Shown: piece by piece, positions 30,454 through 42,528 of the stretch | Position numbering within the stretch: position 1 is the stretch's first letter | Layout of the letters: every line of letters begins with the position of its first letter | NCBI RefSeq assembly: GCF_002295115.1 | Contig: NZ_NSFV01000021.1 | Span: 1-64,000, forward strand | Reading direction: 5' to 3' | Length of the DNA stretch: 64,000 nucleotides | Source of the DNA: Mesorhizobium sp. WSM4311 | GTDB taxonomy: Bacteria; Pseudomonadota; Alphaproteobacteria; Rhizobiales; Rhizobiaceae | The notes under the pieces: model-generated | Told to the model about the DNA's origin: nothing | Databases searched by the model: none | The model's input: the letters and a program-made list of their open reading frames with translations, nothing else | Position numbers and translations under genes: made by a program

Positions 30454-31032
30454 CTAGCTGGCCGCCTTGCCGTGCCTGACCAGATCCTGGGCGATGGACA
30501 GCTGCAGCGCCTCGGCCAGTTCGCGCGCGGCGCGGTTCTCGGCGTCGATCTGCGCCCTGTACGAGGCAAATTCCTGGCGCGGCCTGTCGAAGGACGAGGT
30601 AATCGAGCGCTTGCCGACGGTGATGACGGCGCCAGTTTTCGCATCGGTCAGCGTATAGTTGGCGGTCAGCGTCACCGAGCCGGCGGTCGGCTCGTCCTCA
30701 TCGGTGCCGACCTGCACGAGGGCCGAGGATTCAACAGCTTCGGCCACGCTGAGATTAAGCGAATAAAGCGGCGACGCCGGTTCGCCGGCGCCCCGCCCGA
30801 AGCCGAAGATCAGATTGTTGCGCACCTGCTGGGCATAACGCGTCCTGACCGGCTTGATGGCGATCGACGCCAGCTCGGCATTGGCGGTCGAGCCCGTCGA
30901 CAATGGCGCGTTGGAATAGAGCGGCCGTACCGTGCAGGCCGAAACCAGAGCCAGCGAGCCGACAAGGCCGGCGAGCGCGACGCGGCGCAGCAGACGGCTC
31001 AGCTCTGTCTTTTCCCGATCAGGCAACGACAT
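30454..31032 (-). CDS. lptE: LPS assembly lipoprotein LptE
   Basis: A 192-residue lipoprotein with lipobox LVSAC (C33) after a hydrophobic segment. The segment [10 protein letters not shown] and the repeats of beta strands with [20 protein letters not shown] are typical of alphaproteobacterial LptE, the outer-membrane partner of LptD. The start overlaps the leuS 3' end by 14 bp, matching the conserved leuS-lptE order. holA, often next in related genomes, is not found here. Confidence 0.88.
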   Translation of the reverse strand: MSLPDREKTELSRLLRRVALAGLVGSLALVSACTVRPLYSNAPLSTGSTANAELASIAIKPVRTRYAQQVRNNLIFGFGRGAGEPASPLYSLNLSVAEAVESSALVQVGTDEDEPTAGSVTLTANYTLTDAKTGAVITVGKRSITSSFDRPRQEFASYRAQIDAENRAARELAEALQLSIAQDLVRHGKAAS

Positions 31033-33643
31033 TGACGATCCTCTGCGGTACGATGATCACCTTGCGCGGAGCCTTACCTTCGAGTGCTTTCTGCACGAAG
31101 TCGAGAGCCAATACCGCTTTTTCGACCGCACCTTGGTCCGCGTCGCGGGCAATTGTCAAATCCCCCCGCTTCTTGCCGTTGACCTGCACCGGATAGGTCA
31201 CTTCGTTGTCGACGACCAGCGCCGGATCGAAGACCGGCCATGGCCGTTCGGCGACCAGATCGGTGCCGCCGAGCGTCTCCCAGCACTCTTCTGCCAGATG
31301 CGGCATCACTGGCGCGATCAGATGCACCAGGATCTCAACCGCCTGGCGGGAGGCGCTCTGCAGTGCCGGATCGGCCTTGCCTTCCGCCACCTGGTTGAGC
31401 GGCGTGGTCAGCACATTGGCCAGTTCATAGATGCGGGCGATGGCGCGGTTGAAGCCGAGCTTCTCGATGTCCTCGCCGACCGCCTTCAGGATCTTGTGCG
31501 TGGCCTTCGACACCGCTCCCGCCTCGCCGGCGTCGGCCGCCGCGGGCTTGACGCCCGCCAGCGTCTCGGCCGCCGTCGACACCAGTCGCCAGATGCGCTG
31601 CATGAAGCGGTGCGCGCCGGCGGCGCCATCGTCGGTCCACTCGACATCGCGCTCGGGCGGCGAATCCGACAGCATGAACCAGCGCGCCGTGTCGGCGCCG
31701 TAGCCGTCGGTAATGTCTTCCGGGCTCACCGTGTTCTTCTTCGACTTCGACATCTTCTCCAGCGGGCCGATGGTGACAGCCTCGCCGGTGGCGATGTCGA
31801 AGGCGCGGCGTTCGCCGTCGACGCCCTCCAGCCGCACTTCGGTCGGCGCCAGCCAGCGGCCGTTCGAAGCCGATCCGACGCGGTAGGTCTCGTGCACCAC
31901 CATGCCTTGCGTGAACAGGCCCTTGAACGGCTCGGCCAGATCGACATGGCCGGTCTCGCGCATGGCGCGGGTGAAGAAGCGCGAATAGAGCAGATGCAGG
32001 ATCGCATGCTCGATGCCGCCGATATACTGGTCCACCGGCAGCCATTCGTTCGCCGCCCTGGGATCGGTCGGCTCATGCGCCCAGGGCGCGGTGAAGCGGG
32101 CGAAATACCAGGACGAATCGACGAACGTGTCCATCGTATCGGTCTCGCGCCGCGCGTCCTTGCCGCATTGCGGGCACTTCACATGCCGCCAGGTCGGATG
32201 CCGGTCGAGCGGGTTGCCCGGCCGGTCGAAATCGACATCGTCGGGCAGCTTGACCGGCAGGTCGGCCTTCGGCACGGGCACCACGCCGCAATCCTCGCAA
32301 TGGATCATCGGGATCGGGCAGCCCCAGTAGCGCTGGCGCGAAATGCCCCAGTCGCGCAGGCGGAAATTCACCTTGCGCTCGGCCATCGGCCTGTTGCCGA
32401 TCGTCTTCTGCTCCAGCAGCTTCGCCACCTCGTCGAAGGCGCGGTCCGGCTTCATGCCGTCGAGGAAGCGTGAATTGATCATCACCCCGTCGTCGACATA
32501 CGCTTCTTCCGTGATCTGGAACGACTTCGCATCGCCGCCTTCCGGCATCACCACCGGGATCACCGGCAGGCCGTATTTGTTGGCGAAGTCGAGGTCGCGC
32601 TGGTCGCCGGACGGACAGCCGAATATGGCGCCGGTGCCGTATTCCATCAGCACGAAATTGGCGACGTAGACGGGCAGCGTCCAGCTGTCGTCGAAGGGAT
32701 GGACGACGCGGATGCCGGTGTCGAAACCCTTCTTCTCGGCCGTCTCAAGTGCGGCCACCGACGTGCCCATATGGCGGACCTCGTCGATGAACTTCGCCAG
32801 CGCCGGATTGGTCTCGGCGGCCTTTTTGGCCAGCGGGTGATCGGCGGCGACGGCCATGAAGGAGGCACCGAAGATGGTGTCGGGCCGCGTCGTGTAGACT
32901 TCCAGCTCATGCTCGCCGGCAACGTCAGAGGCCAAAGGCCAGCGGATCAGCAGGCCTTCCGAACGGCCGATCCAGTTCTGCTGCATCAGCTTCACTTTTT
33001 CCGGCCATTCGTCGAGGCCGTCGAGCGAATCCAGCAGGTCCTGCGCAAAGTCGGTGATCTTGAAGAACCACTGCGTCAGTTCGCGCTGTTCGACCAGCGC
33101 TCCGGAGCGCCAGCCGCGCCCGTCGATGACCTGCTCGTTGGCGAGCACCGTCATATCCTCCGGGTCCCAGTTGACCTTGGAGGATTTGCGCGTCACCAGC
33201 CCCTTCTCGACGAAATCGAGGAACAGCATCTGCTGGCGGTGGTAGTAGTCGACGTCGCAGGTCGCGAATTCGCGCGCCCAGTCCAGCGACAGGCCCATGA
33301 CCTTGAGCTGCTCGCGCATGGTGGCGATGTTCTGGTAGGTCCATTCCTTGGGGTGGACCTTGTTCTGCATCGCTGCGTTTTCGGCCGGCATGCCGAAGGC
33401 GTCCCAGCCCATCGGATGCAGCACGTTGAACCCCTTGGCCCGCTTGTAGCGCGCCACCACGTCGCCCATCGTGTAATTGCGGGTGTGACCGATATGGATG
33501 CGCCCCGACGGATAGGGGAACATCTCCAGCACATAGTATTTCGGCTTCGGGTCGTCATTGCGCGCTTCGAACAGCTTCTTTTCGGCCCAGGCCTTCTGCC
33601 ATTTGGGTTCTGACGCGCGCGGATTGTATCGTTCGGTTGCCAT
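31019..33643 (-). CDS. leuS: Leucyl-tRNA synthetase
   Basis: An 874-residue class I synthetase. HIGH is HIGH at 50-53 ([14 protein letters not shown]) and KMSKS is EKMSKSKKN near 630. The CP1 editing domain holds the segment [20 protein letters not shown]. Zinc-site residues [10 protein letters not shown] and CPQCG are visible. Length is typical. The promoter-proximal gene of leuS-lptE, divergent from the yggS-type gene. Confidence 0.97.
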   Translation of the reverse strand: MATERYNPRASEPKWQKAWAEKKLFEARNDDPKPKYYVLEMFPYPSGRIHIGHTRNYTMGDVVARYKRAKGFNVLHPMGWDAFGMPAENAAMQNKVHPKEWTYQNIATMREQLKVMGLSLDWAREFATCDVDYYHRQQMLFLDFVEKGLVTRKSSKVNWDPEDMTVLANEQVIDGRGWRSGALVEQRELTQWFFKITDFAQDLLDSLDGLDEWPEKVKLMQQNWIGRSEGLLIRWPLASDVAGEHELEVYTTRPDTIFGASFMAVAADHPLAKKAAETNPALAKFIDEVRHMGTSVAALETAEKKGFDTGIRVVHPFDDSWTLPVYVANFVLMEYGTGAIFGCPSGDQRDLDFANKYGLPVIPVVMPEGGDAKSFQITEEAYVDDGVMINSRFLDGMKPDRAFDEVAKLLEQKTIGNRPMAERKVNFRLRDWGISRQRYWGCPIPMIHCEDCGVVPVPKADLPVKLPDDVDFDRPGNPLDRHPTWRHVKCPQCGKDARRETDTMDTFVDSSWYFARFTAPWAHEPTDPRAANEWLPVDQYIGGIEHAILHLLYSRFFTRAMRETGHVDLAEPFKGLFTQGMVVHETYRVGSASNGRWLAPTEVRLEGVDGERRAFDIATGEAVTIGPLEKMSKSKKNTVSPEDITDGYGADTARWFMLSDSPPERDVEWTDDGAAGAHRFMQRIWRLVSTAAETLAGVKPAAADAGEAGAVSKATHKILKAVGEDIEKLGFNRAIARIYELANVLTTPLNQVAEGKADPALQSASRQAVEILVHLIAPVMPHLAEECWETLGGTDLVAERPWPVFDPALVVDNEVTYPVQVNGKKRGDLTIARDADQGAVEKAVLALDFVQKALEGKAPRKVIIVPQRIVNVVA

Positions 33644-33799
33644 GGGACGTTTTTCACTTAAAAGCAGGCGCGAACCGCGGGCGACTGGCTCCGCGGTTCA
33701 GGGAATGTGGTCCGGGTGTTCACCATGGTTTGGCAAACCCGTCAACCATATGGGCATCGCGGCGGCTAAAAACGCGGGTCAAAACAGCGGGATTTGCAT

Positions 33800-34462
33800 A
33801 TGGGTGACACCGTTCAGCAGTTTTTCGCGGTCAAGGCGAAGATCGCCGCCGCCGAGCAGGAGGCCCGCCGCGAGGCCGGCGCGGTGACGCTGGTGGCCGT
33901 CTCCAAGACCTTTGACGCCGCCGACATCCGGCCGGTGATCGAGGCCGGCCAACGGGTCTTCGGCGAGAACCGCGTGCAGGAAGCGCAAGCCAAATGGCCC
34001 GATCTGAAGCAGGCTTTTCCTGACATCGAGTTGCATCTCATCGGTCCGCTGCAATCGAACAAGGCCAAGGAAGCGGTGGCGCTGTTCGACGTCATCGAAA
34101 CGATCGACCGCGAGAAAATCGCCGCCGAACTCGCCAAGGAAATCGCCAGGCAAGGCCGCGCACCGAAGCTCTATGTCCAGGTCAACACCGGCTCCGAGCC
34201 GCAGAAGGCCGGCATCGAGCCGCGCGCGGCGATCGCCTTCGTCGCCCGCTGCCGCGATGTCCACGGCCTCGCCATAGAAGGGCTTATGTGCATCCCCCCG
34301 GCCGACGAAAATCCCGGTCCGCATTTCGCCCTGCTGGAAAAGCTTGCCCGCGAGGCCGGCGTCGCCAAACTGTCGATGGGCATGTCCGGTGACTACGAGA
34401 CGGCCATCGCCTTCGGCGCCACCAGCGTCAGGGTCGGCTCGGCGATCTTCGGCAGCCGCTGA
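33800..34462 (+). CDS. YggS/PLPBP-type PLP homeostasis protein
   Basis: A 220-residue TIM-barrel PLP-binding protein. The PLP Lys is in LVAVSKTFDA, with GENRVQEAQ, HLIGPLQSNK and the C-terminal LSMGMSGDYETAIAFGATSV plus RVGSAIFG motifs. Known to tune PLP and amino acid pools; no catalytic activity known. ATG 33800 was chosen; a TTG two codons upstream is also open. Monocistronic, divergent from leuS. Confidence 0.93.
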   Translation: MGDTVQQFFAVKAKIAAAEQEARREAGAVTLVAVSKTFDAADIRPVIEAGQRVFGENRVQEAQAKWPDLKQAFPDIELHLIGPLQSNKAKEAVALFDVIETIDREKIAAELAKEIARQGRAPKLYVQVNTGSEPQKAGIEPRAAIAFVARCRDVHGLAIEGLMCIPPADENPGPHFALLEKLAREAGVAKLSMGMSGDYETAIAFGATSVRVGSAIFGSR

Positions 34463-34571
34463 TACGCACGCCTTTGGGCCAGTTCGGCAAGCCGGCTGCG
34501 CCACCACTTGAAACGAAACGTACCGTTCCTATTTGTTTTGTGTCATCACACATTTCTCCTGGAGCTTCGCC

Positions 34572-35621
34572 ATGCGTTACAACCAGCTTGGAAATACGGG
34601 GATGTTCGTCTCCGAACTGTGCCTCGGCACCATGACCTTCGGCGCCGCCGGCCAGAATGCCCAATGGGGGCTGATCGCCAGCCTCGACCAGAAGGGCGTC
34701 AACGAGATCGTCGGCCGCTCGATCGCCGCCGGCGTCAATTTCTTCGACACGGCCGACGTCTACTCCTTCGGCGAGTCCGAGCGCCTGCTCGGCCAGTCGC
34801 TCAGGGACCTCGGCGTCAAACGGTCGGACGTCGTCATCGCCACCAAGGTGCATGGCGCCATGGGCCAGGGTCCGAACGAGCGCGGCTCCTCGCGCGGCCA
34901 CATCATGGATTCGGTCGATGCCAGCCTCGAACGGCTGCAGCTCGACCATATCGATCTCTATCAGCTGCACGGCACCGACGCGGTGACGCCGATCGACGAG
35001 ACGCTACGGGCGCTGGACGACCTCGTTGCCAGCGGCAAGGTCCGCTATGTCGGCGTTTCCAACTGGGCGGCATGGCGCATCGCCAAGGCGCTCGGCATCG
35101 CCGACCGCAAGGACTTCGCCCGCTTCGAGACCATCCAGTCCTACTATTCGATCGCCGGCCGCGACCTCGAGCGCGAGATCGTGCCGCTCATCAGCGAAGA
35201 AAAACTCGGCCTGATGGTGTGGTCGCCGATGGCGGGCGGCCTGCTTTCCGGCAAGTACGGTCCTGGCGCGCCCGGCAATGGCGAGGGCCGCCGTGCGTCC
35301 TTCAACTTCCCGCCGGTCAACGAGGACCGCGCCTGGGCGGCCGTCGCCGTCATGCGCGAGATCGCCAAGAAGCATGACGTCAGCGTTGCCACGGTGGCGC
35401 TCGGCTATGTCCTGGCCAAGCCCTTCGTGATGAGCGTCATCATCGGCGCCAGCCGCATGGACCAGCTCGAACAGAACCTCGCCGCGGCTGAAGTGAAGCT
35501 CGACGCGGACGATCTCGCCAGGCTCGACGAGGTCAGCGCGCTGCCATCCGAATATCCCGGCTGGATGCTGGAGCGCCAGGCGGCCGGCCGTCGCCCGGCG
35601 CCGTTCGTGCCGAAAGCATAG
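34572..35621 (+). CDS. Aldo/keto reductase (first copy)
   Basis: A 349-residue NADPH-dependent aldo/keto reductase. Catalytic tetrad: Asp and Tyr in FFDTADVYSFGESE, Lys in VVIATKVHG, His in LYQLHGTD. The C-terminal cofactor region reads SVIIGASRMDQLEQNLAA. It groups with the YajO/TAS-like (AKR class 11-type) family; substrate unknown. ATG 34572 has TGGAG upstream. It stands alone, convergent with the LysR gene. Confidence 0.88.
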   Translation: MRYNQLGNTGMFVSELCLGTMTFGAAGQNAQWGLIASLDQKGVNEIVGRSIAAGVNFFDTADVYSFGESERLLGQSLRDLGVKRSDVVIATKVHGAMGQGPNERGSSRGHIMDSVDASLERLQLDHIDLYQLHGTDAVTPIDETLRALDDLVASGKVRYVGVSNWAAWRIAKALGIADRKDFARFETIQSYYSIAGRDLEREIVPLISEEKLGLMVWSPMAGGLLSGKYGPGAPGNGEGRRASFNFPPVNEDRAWAAVAVMREIAKKHDVSVATVALGYVLAKPFVMSVIIGASRMDQLEQNLAAAEVKLDADDLARLDEVSALPSEYPGWMLERQAAGRRPAPFVPKA

Positions 35622-35671
35622 TAGCTGCCAGCGCAGTTATCTCGGGAGCCCGGCGGCTCCCGAGTGTCCTG

Positions 35672-36580
35672 TCAGGCCAGCCGCACACTCTCTCCCAGAA
35701 AATCGAGAAAGGCCCGCACCCGCGCCGGCAGATGCCGGCCCTGGCCGACATAGACGGCGTGGGTCGCCTCCTCGTCGCCCGGATTGAATTCCTCCAGCAG
35801 CGCCACTAGCCGCCCGGCAGCGATATCGGCCGCGACATGCCAGCGCGCCAGCCGGGAGATGCCCGCTCCGGCCAGCGTCATCAGCCGCATCGCCTCGCCG
35901 TCGCTGACCAGCGTGTTGCCGGTGATCGGGACCATGACCGCGTTGCCGGCAGCGTCGACAAACGGCCAGCCATCAATGTGCCTGACGAAGCCGAAGCCCA
36001 TGCGATTATGCCCATCGAGATCGGCCGGCGTCAGCGGCTTGCCATGCGCTTCGAGATAGGACGGGGCCGCTACCACCACCACCGGGCTTTGCCCGAGCTT
36101 GCGCGCCACCAGCCGCGATTCGCCGAGCGGCCCGGCGCGGATGGCGACATCGGCGCGTTCGGCCATCAGGTCGATGACGCTGTCGGTCAGCACCAGATCG
36201 ACCGAAATTTCGGGATAGCGTTCGAGGAAGCGCGGCAACAGCGGGATCAGTCGGTGCACGCCGAAGGGCACGTAGGTGTTGACGCGCAGCCGCCCGCGCG
36301 GTGCGGCACCCGCCGCCGCCTCGCGCTCGGCCGCGGCCATGTCGGCCAGGATACGCAATCCGCTGTCGTAGAACGCCGTTCCCTCCGGCGTCAGCTGCAG
36401 CTTGCGTGTCGAGCGGCTGACCAGCCGCGCGCCGAGCCGGGCTTCCAGACGCGCGATCAGCTTGCTGACGGCTGATGGCGTCATGCGCAACATGCGCGCA
36501 GCCGCCGAGAAGCTACCCGCCTCGACCACGCGCACAAACACTTCGATCTCGCCGGAGCGGTTGATGTCGGGTCTGGCCAT
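35672..36580 (-). CDS. LysR-family transcriptional regulator
   Basis: A 302-residue LysR protein. The N-terminal winged helix reads VRVVEAGSFSAAARMLRMTP and SAVSKLIARLEARLGARLVS, followed by a linker helix and a substrate-binding domain (GRLRVNTYVPFGVHRLIPLL). It is divergent from an MFS gene, with a TGTGAA-N5-TTCACA palindrome immediately upstream of its own start, suggesting autoregulation and control of the transporter. Effector unknown. Confidence 0.93.
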   Translation of the reverse strand: MARPDINRSGEIEVFVRVVEAGSFSAAARMLRMTPSAVSKLIARLEARLGARLVSRSTRKLQLTPEGTAFYDSGLRILADMAAAEREAAAGAAPRGRLRVNTYVPFGVHRLIPLLPRFLERYPEISVDLVLTDSVIDLMAERADVAIRAGPLGESRLVARKLGQSPVVVVAAPSYLEAHGKPLTPADLDGHNRMGFGFVRHIDGWPFVDAAGNAVMVPITGNTLVSDGEAMRLMTLAGAGISRLARWHVAADIAAGRLVALLEEFNPGDEEATHAVYVGQGRHLPARVRAFLDFLGESVRLA

Positions 36581-36581
36581 T

Positions 36582-36598
36582 TGTGAATCTATTTCACA
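36582..36598. promoter_or_regulatory. Operator palindrome in the LysR/MFS intergenic region
   Basis: TGTGAATCTATTTCACA is a perfect 6-bp-arm inverted repeat with LysR-type T-N11-A geometry, one base from the LysR start. A further half-site, TTCACAGTG, occurs near 36625. Probably the binding site of the adjacent LysR regulator. Confidence 0.5.
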
Positions 36599-36702
36599 GA
36601 AAATGTGCCCATTGCAAGTCTGGTTCACAGTGCATGGCGACACGATCTTTTGGCTCGGAGCGCGGTTTGGACAAGGCGCTCGTCGCCAAAGTGGGAACTG
36701 CC

Positions 36703-37884
36703 ATGCCTCTTGCTCTCTACGCCCTCGCCGCCGGTGCCTTTGGCATTGGCGTCACCGAATTCGTCATCATGGGTCTGCTCATCGACGTCAGCAAGGACCT
36801 CGGCGTCTCGATCTCGGCCGCCGGCCAGCTCATTTCGGGCTATGCGCTGGGTGTCGTCATCGGCGCGCCGCTGCTCACCATCGCCACCGGCAACTGGCCG
36901 CGCAAGACCGTGCTGCTGGCGCTGATGGCGATCTTCACGCTGGGCAATCTCGCCTGTGCGCTGGCGCCCGATTATTGGACCCTGATGGGCGCGCGGATCA
37001 TCACCGCCTTTGCCCATGGCACGTTCTTCGGCGTCGGTTCTGTCGTCGCCACCGGCCTGGTCGCGCCCAACAAGAAGGCGTCGGCGATCGCGCTGATGTT
37101 CACCGGGCTCACGGTCGCCAACATCCTCGGCGTGCCCTTCGGCACCTGGCTCGGCCAGGCCTTCGGATGGCGCGCGACCTTCTGGGCGGTGGCCTTGGTC
37201 GGCCTGGCGGCCTTCGCCGTCATCCTGGCCCTGGTGCCGCGCAGCGAGGTCGCGCCCGAGAGGAGCGACCTGCGCGCCGATCTCGCCGTGCTGCGCCGCA
37301 CGCCGGTCCTGCTCGGCCTCGCCACCACCGTGCTCGGCTATGCCGGCGTCTTTGCCGTCTTCACCTACATCGCTCCGCTGTTGACCGAGATCAGCGGCTT
37401 CAAGGAAGCCGCCGTGTCGCCGATCCTGCTCGTCTTCGGCGGCGGCCTCATCGCCGGCAACCTCGCCGGCGGCAAGGTCGCGGACCGCTGGCTGGTGCCG
37501 GCGGTGCTGGGCAGCCTCGTGGTGCTCGCCGTGGTGCTGGCGACCATGAGCTTCGCCATCCACAGCCAGGTCATGGCCGTCATCTATGTCGGCCTGCTCG
37601 GCGCCGCCGCCTTCGGCACCGTGGCGCCGCTGCAGATGTGGGTGCTGGACAAGGCGCAAGGCGCCGGCCAGAGCCTTGCCTCCTCCTTCAACATCGCCGC
37701 CTTCAATCTCGGCAATGCCGCTGGCGCCTGGCTCGGCGGCGCGGTCATCGCCGATGGCCTTGGGCTGGGTTCGCTCACCTGGGTGGCCGCCTTGCTGCCG
37801 GTCGCGGCACTCGGCGTGGCCGGGCTGGCCCTGCGCCTCGATCGCGCCAACGCGCTCGGCGCGCCCGTCTCCGTCCGACCCTGA
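36703..37884 (+). CDS. MFS transporter, DHA1/AraJ-like
   Basis: A 393-residue protein with ~12 membrane segments. The start MPLALYALAAGAFGIGVTEF, followed by VIMGLLIDVS, is the typical N-terminus of AraJ/YdhP-like DHA1 efflux proteins. ATG 36703 with GTGGGAAC upstream was chosen; frames to 36634 or 36583 exist but add residues without family similarity. Divergent from the LysR regulator and 59 bp before the second aldo/keto reductase. Likely drug or sugar-acid efflux; cargo unknown. Confidence 0.88.
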   Translation: MPLALYALAAGAFGIGVTEFVIMGLLIDVSKDLGVSISAAGQLISGYALGVVIGAPLLTIATGNWPRKTVLLALMAIFTLGNLACALAPDYWTLMGARIITAFAHGTFFGVGSVVATGLVAPNKKASAIALMFTGLTVANILGVPFGTWLGQAFGWRATFWAVALVGLAAFAVILALVPRSEVAPERSDLRADLAVLRRTPVLLGLATTVLGYAGVFAVFTYIAPLLTEISGFKEAAVSPILLVFGGGLIAGNLAGGKVADRWLVPAVLGSLVVLAVVLATMSFAIHSQVMAVIYVGLLGAAAFGTVAPLQMWVLDKAQGAGQSLASSFNIAAFNLGNAAGAWLGGAVIADGLGLGSLTWVAALLPVAALGVAGLALRLDRANALGAPVSVRP

Positions 37885-37943
37885 CGCACGTCGACAGACG
37901 GGATTTTTTCGACACCCCTTTCCAAACCACCAGGAGTAAGAAA

Positions 37944-38978
37944 ATGGACTATCGACGTCTCGGCGCATCGGGCCTGAAAGTGCCCGCACTCTCATTTGGC
38001 GCGGGAACCTTTGGCGGCTCCGGTCCGCTGTTCGGCGCCTGGGGCAACAGCGACGCCAGGGAAGCGCGGCGGCTGGTCGACATCTGCCTGGAATCCGGCG
38101 TCAATCTGTTCGACACCGCCGACGTCTATTCGAACGGCGCCTCGGAAGAGGTGCTCGGCGAAGCCATCAAGGGCCGGCGCGATGCCGTGCTGATCTCGAC
38201 CAAGACGTCCTTGCCGATGGGTGATGGGCCGGCCGACTACGGCTCTTCCCGTTCACGACTGATCAAATCCGTGGACGCCGCGCTGAAGCGCCTCGGCACC
38301 GACTATATCGACCTGTTGCAACTGCACGCCTTCGATGCCGGCACGCCGATCGAGGAAGTGCTGTCGACGCTGGACAAGCTCGTGCGCGCCGGCAAGCTGC
38401 GCTATGTCGGCGTCTCCAACTTCTCCGGCTGGCAGGTGATGAAGTCGCTGGCGGAGGCCGACAAGCACGGTTATCCGCGTTACGTCGCGCACCAGGTCTA
38501 CTATTCGCTGGTCGGCCGCGACTATGAGTGGGAACTGATGCCGCTCGGCCTCGACCAGGGCGTCGGCGCGCTGGTGTGGAGCCCGCTCGGATGGGGGCGG
38601 CTGACCGGCAAGATCCGCCGCGGCCAGCCGCTGCCGGAAAAGAGCCGGCTGCATGACACCGCAAGCTTCGGCCCGCCGGTCGAGGACGAACATCTCTACC
38701 GGGTGATGGACGCGCTGGACGCGGTGGCGCGGGAAACCGGGAGGACCGTGCCGCAGATCGCCATCAACTGGCTGTTGCAGCGCCCGACCGTTTCCTCCGT
38801 CATCATCGGCGCCCGCAACGAGGAACAATTGCGCCAGAACCTCGGCGCCGTCGGCTGGGCCTTGACGCCCGAACAGGTGAAGAAACTCGACGCGGCAAGC
38901 GAAGTGACAGCGCCCTATCCGTATTTCCCCTATCGCCGCCAGGAAGGTTTTGCCCGGCTCAACCCGCCGGCGGTTTAA
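37944..38978 (+). CDS. Aldo/keto reductase (second copy)
   Basis: A 344-residue aldo/keto reductase with tetrad residues in LFDTADVYSNGASEE (Asp, Tyr), VLISTKTS (Lys) and LLQLHAFD (His), and C-terminal SSVIIGARNEEQLRQNLGAV. It is related to, but clearly different from, the copy at 34572. A strong CAGGAG site precedes ATG 37944. It follows the MFS gene by 59 bp in the same direction, so they may share a transcript and LysR control. Substrate unknown. Confidence 0.88.
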   Translation: MDYRRLGASGLKVPALSFGAGTFGGSGPLFGAWGNSDAREARRLVDICLESGVNLFDTADVYSNGASEEVLGEAIKGRRDAVLISTKTSLPMGDGPADYGSSRSRLIKSVDAALKRLGTDYIDLLQLHAFDAGTPIEEVLSTLDKLVRAGKLRYVGVSNFSGWQVMKSLAEADKHGYPRYVAHQVYYSLVGRDYEWELMPLGLDQGVGALVWSPLGWGRLTGKIRRGQPLPEKSRLHDTASFGPPVEDEHLYRVMDALDAVARETGRTVPQIAINWLLQRPTVSSVIIGARNEEQLRQNLGAVGWALTPEQVKKLDAASEVTAPYPYFPYRRQEGFARLNPPAV

Positions 38979-38989
38979 TTAAGTCTCGG

Positions 38990-39150
38990 TCCTACGCTCC
39001 GGGACCGCCATTGCAGCGGAGCAGAATTCTGCACCGCAGCGGCGCTCGGAAGTCGCGGCATGGATCCCTTGGGCTGCGGAGCAGTTCCAGGGGTCTGCGC
39101 CGCGTCGCTACGCTCCTTGCTCCGCCCGTGGATGACGAAGTGAAGGGCGT
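38990..39150. repeat. Degenerate rhizobial intergenic repeat
   Basis: The stretch contains CGCGTCGCTACGCTCCTTGC, then TCCGCCCGTGGATGACGAAG, resembling a repeat recalled from Mesorhizobium intergenic regions, plus the small palindrome around CGGTCCTACGCTCCGGGACCG. No gene is supported here. It separates convergent aldo/keto reductase and usg genes. Confidence 0.4.
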
Positions 39151-39192
39151 TTCCGCCAGTCACTAGCGGTCGACATGCCTGCGCTACAGCCC

Positions 39193-39465
39193 CTAATGCA
39201 GCACGAACTCGCCATCCACCTTGCGCCATTCGTTCGGCGCGATCAGCTTCTGGTGCGTGTAGACAACCGAGTGCAGCGGCCCGTCGAGCTTGGCCTTCCA
39301 GAATTCGATGAACTTGATCAGCACCGGAAACGTCGGAGCGATGTCGTAGTCCTGCCAGATGAAGCTCTGCAGCAGGTGGGGATGGTCGGGGAAATGATAG
39401 AGAATCTTGGCCGTGGTCAGGCCATAGCCTTTGAGCATCAGGTCCATTTCGGCATGGTTGCGCAT
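39193..39465 (-). CDS. usg: Usg family protein
   Basis: A 90-residue protein that matches the Usg family: MRNHAEMDLMLKGYGLTTAK, ILYHFPDHPHLLQSFIWQDY, then PLHSVVYTHQKLIAPNEWR. Usg proteins are small, conserved in alphaproteobacteria, and named from a tryptophan-biosynthesis neighbourhood in Caulobacter; their function is unknown. Here it stands alone, divergent from acs. Confidence 0.88.
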   Translation of the reverse strand: MRNHAEMDLMLKGYGLTTAKILYHFPDHPHLLQSFIWQDYDIAPTFPVLIKFIEFWKAKLDGPLHSVVYTHQKLIAPNEWRKVDGEFVLH

Positions 39466-39780
39466 TGCTGCCCCCTTGGCGGTCCCTTGGTTGAGTCTCC
39501 TTTCCTCCCAACGTCAGATTGTGCGCGCCGTTGCTTAACTGTCTATTGATTTTTCCTGATCGAAACAGGCTTTTCGACGCGAAAACATACAGTTAGCAGC
39601 GAGCTAAGCTGAGTGCTGACAACGTCCGCCAATGCGCCTGCGGCATCCCGCCACGCAAATCCAACGTCTAATATTGCCGTAACGCCGGAACTGGTAATAA
39701 TGCCGCCGAATTCGCGGCCGCTTCGCCGCGATCCAGCCGGCGGTTCAAGCCGGCGGATTGGTTTGGGAGGAAAGTCAGGA
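39466..39780. promoter_or_regulatory. Upstream region of usg and acs
   Basis: A 315-bp divergent region without a supported gene. It contains TAACTGT (39537-39543) and ACAGTTA (39589-39595), a 7-bp inverted pair 45 bp apart, and a short direct repeat GCCGGCGG near 39735-39755. The acs ribosome binding site (GGAGGAAAGTCAGGA) closes it. Confidence 0.35.
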
Positions 39781-41736
<1,956 letters not shown>

Positions 41737-41787
41737 AAACGACTGGTCGAAGGTCGCGGGAAGCCCGGCCAACGAGAGACCAGCGGA

Positions 41788-42528
41788 ATGAATGATATCG
41801 GCACTGTCGCGCAGCTCTGGCGCTATCCGGCGAGTTCACTCGCCGGCGAGCGCCAGGACGCCATCCTGGTCGGACCGGCGGGCATGGCGGGCGACCGCAT
41901 GTTCGGCCTCGTCGATGTCTCGGACAACGAGATCGCGAGGCCCGACCGCGAGGCGAAATGGCACAAGGTGCCGCGCATTCGCACCCGGCTGGCCAATGAT
42001 CGCGACCTGGAGATCGCCGTCCCTGGCGGCGACTGGGTGAGCGCACCCGGCGCCGAATGCGACCGTGCCATATCGGCCTATCTCGGCTTCGCCGCCTCGA
42101 TCCGGCCCTTCGGCCGGGAGAATGCGCCGCCGGCCTATGCCGGTCCGGTAACCGCCGCCCGCTACAGCAAGGCGCCTATCCACCTTTTGACCACGGCGTC
42201 GTTGGCGCGCCTGAAGGCGCTGCATCCGGATGGCGCCGCCGATCCGCGCCGCTTCCGCCCCAACGTCGTCGTCGACATGGCGGCGGTGGAAGGCTCGTTC
42301 CCCGAAACGGAATGGATCGGCCGCAAGCTCGCGATCGGCGATCTGCTGGTGACCATTTCGGAGCCTTGCCGCCGCTGCGGCTTCACCATCATCGCCCAGG
42401 ACGGCTTCGACCACGATCCCGGCATCCTGCGCAATCTGGTCCGCCACAACGCGCACAATCTCGGCGTCTACTGCACAGTGGATCGGCCGGCCGGTATCAA
42501 GGTCGGCGACGCGATGCGTTTTCTGTAG
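41788..42528 (+). CDS. MOSC domain protein
   Basis: A 246-residue protein with N-terminal MOSC-N beta barrel features (LWRYPASSLAGE, GDRMFGLVD) and a MOSC core with the Cys pair in SEPCRRCGFTIIA. MOSC proteins bind molybdenum cofactor or sulfur and act in reductions of N-hydroxylated compounds or as sulfur carriers. It follows acs by 51 bp in the same direction and ends adjacent to the convergent cfa stop. Confidence 0.88.
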   Translation: MNDIGTVAQLWRYPASSLAGERQDAILVGPAGMAGDRMFGLVDVSDNEIARPDREAKWHKVPRIRTRLANDRDLEIAVPGGDWVSAPGAECDRAISAYLGFAASIRPFGRENAPPAYAGPVTAARYSKAPIHLLTTASLARLKALHPDGAADPRRFRPNVVVDMAAVEGSFPETEWIGRKLAIGDLLVTISEPCRRCGFTIIAQDGFDHDPGILRNLVRHNAHNLGVYCTVDRPAGIKVGDAMRFL

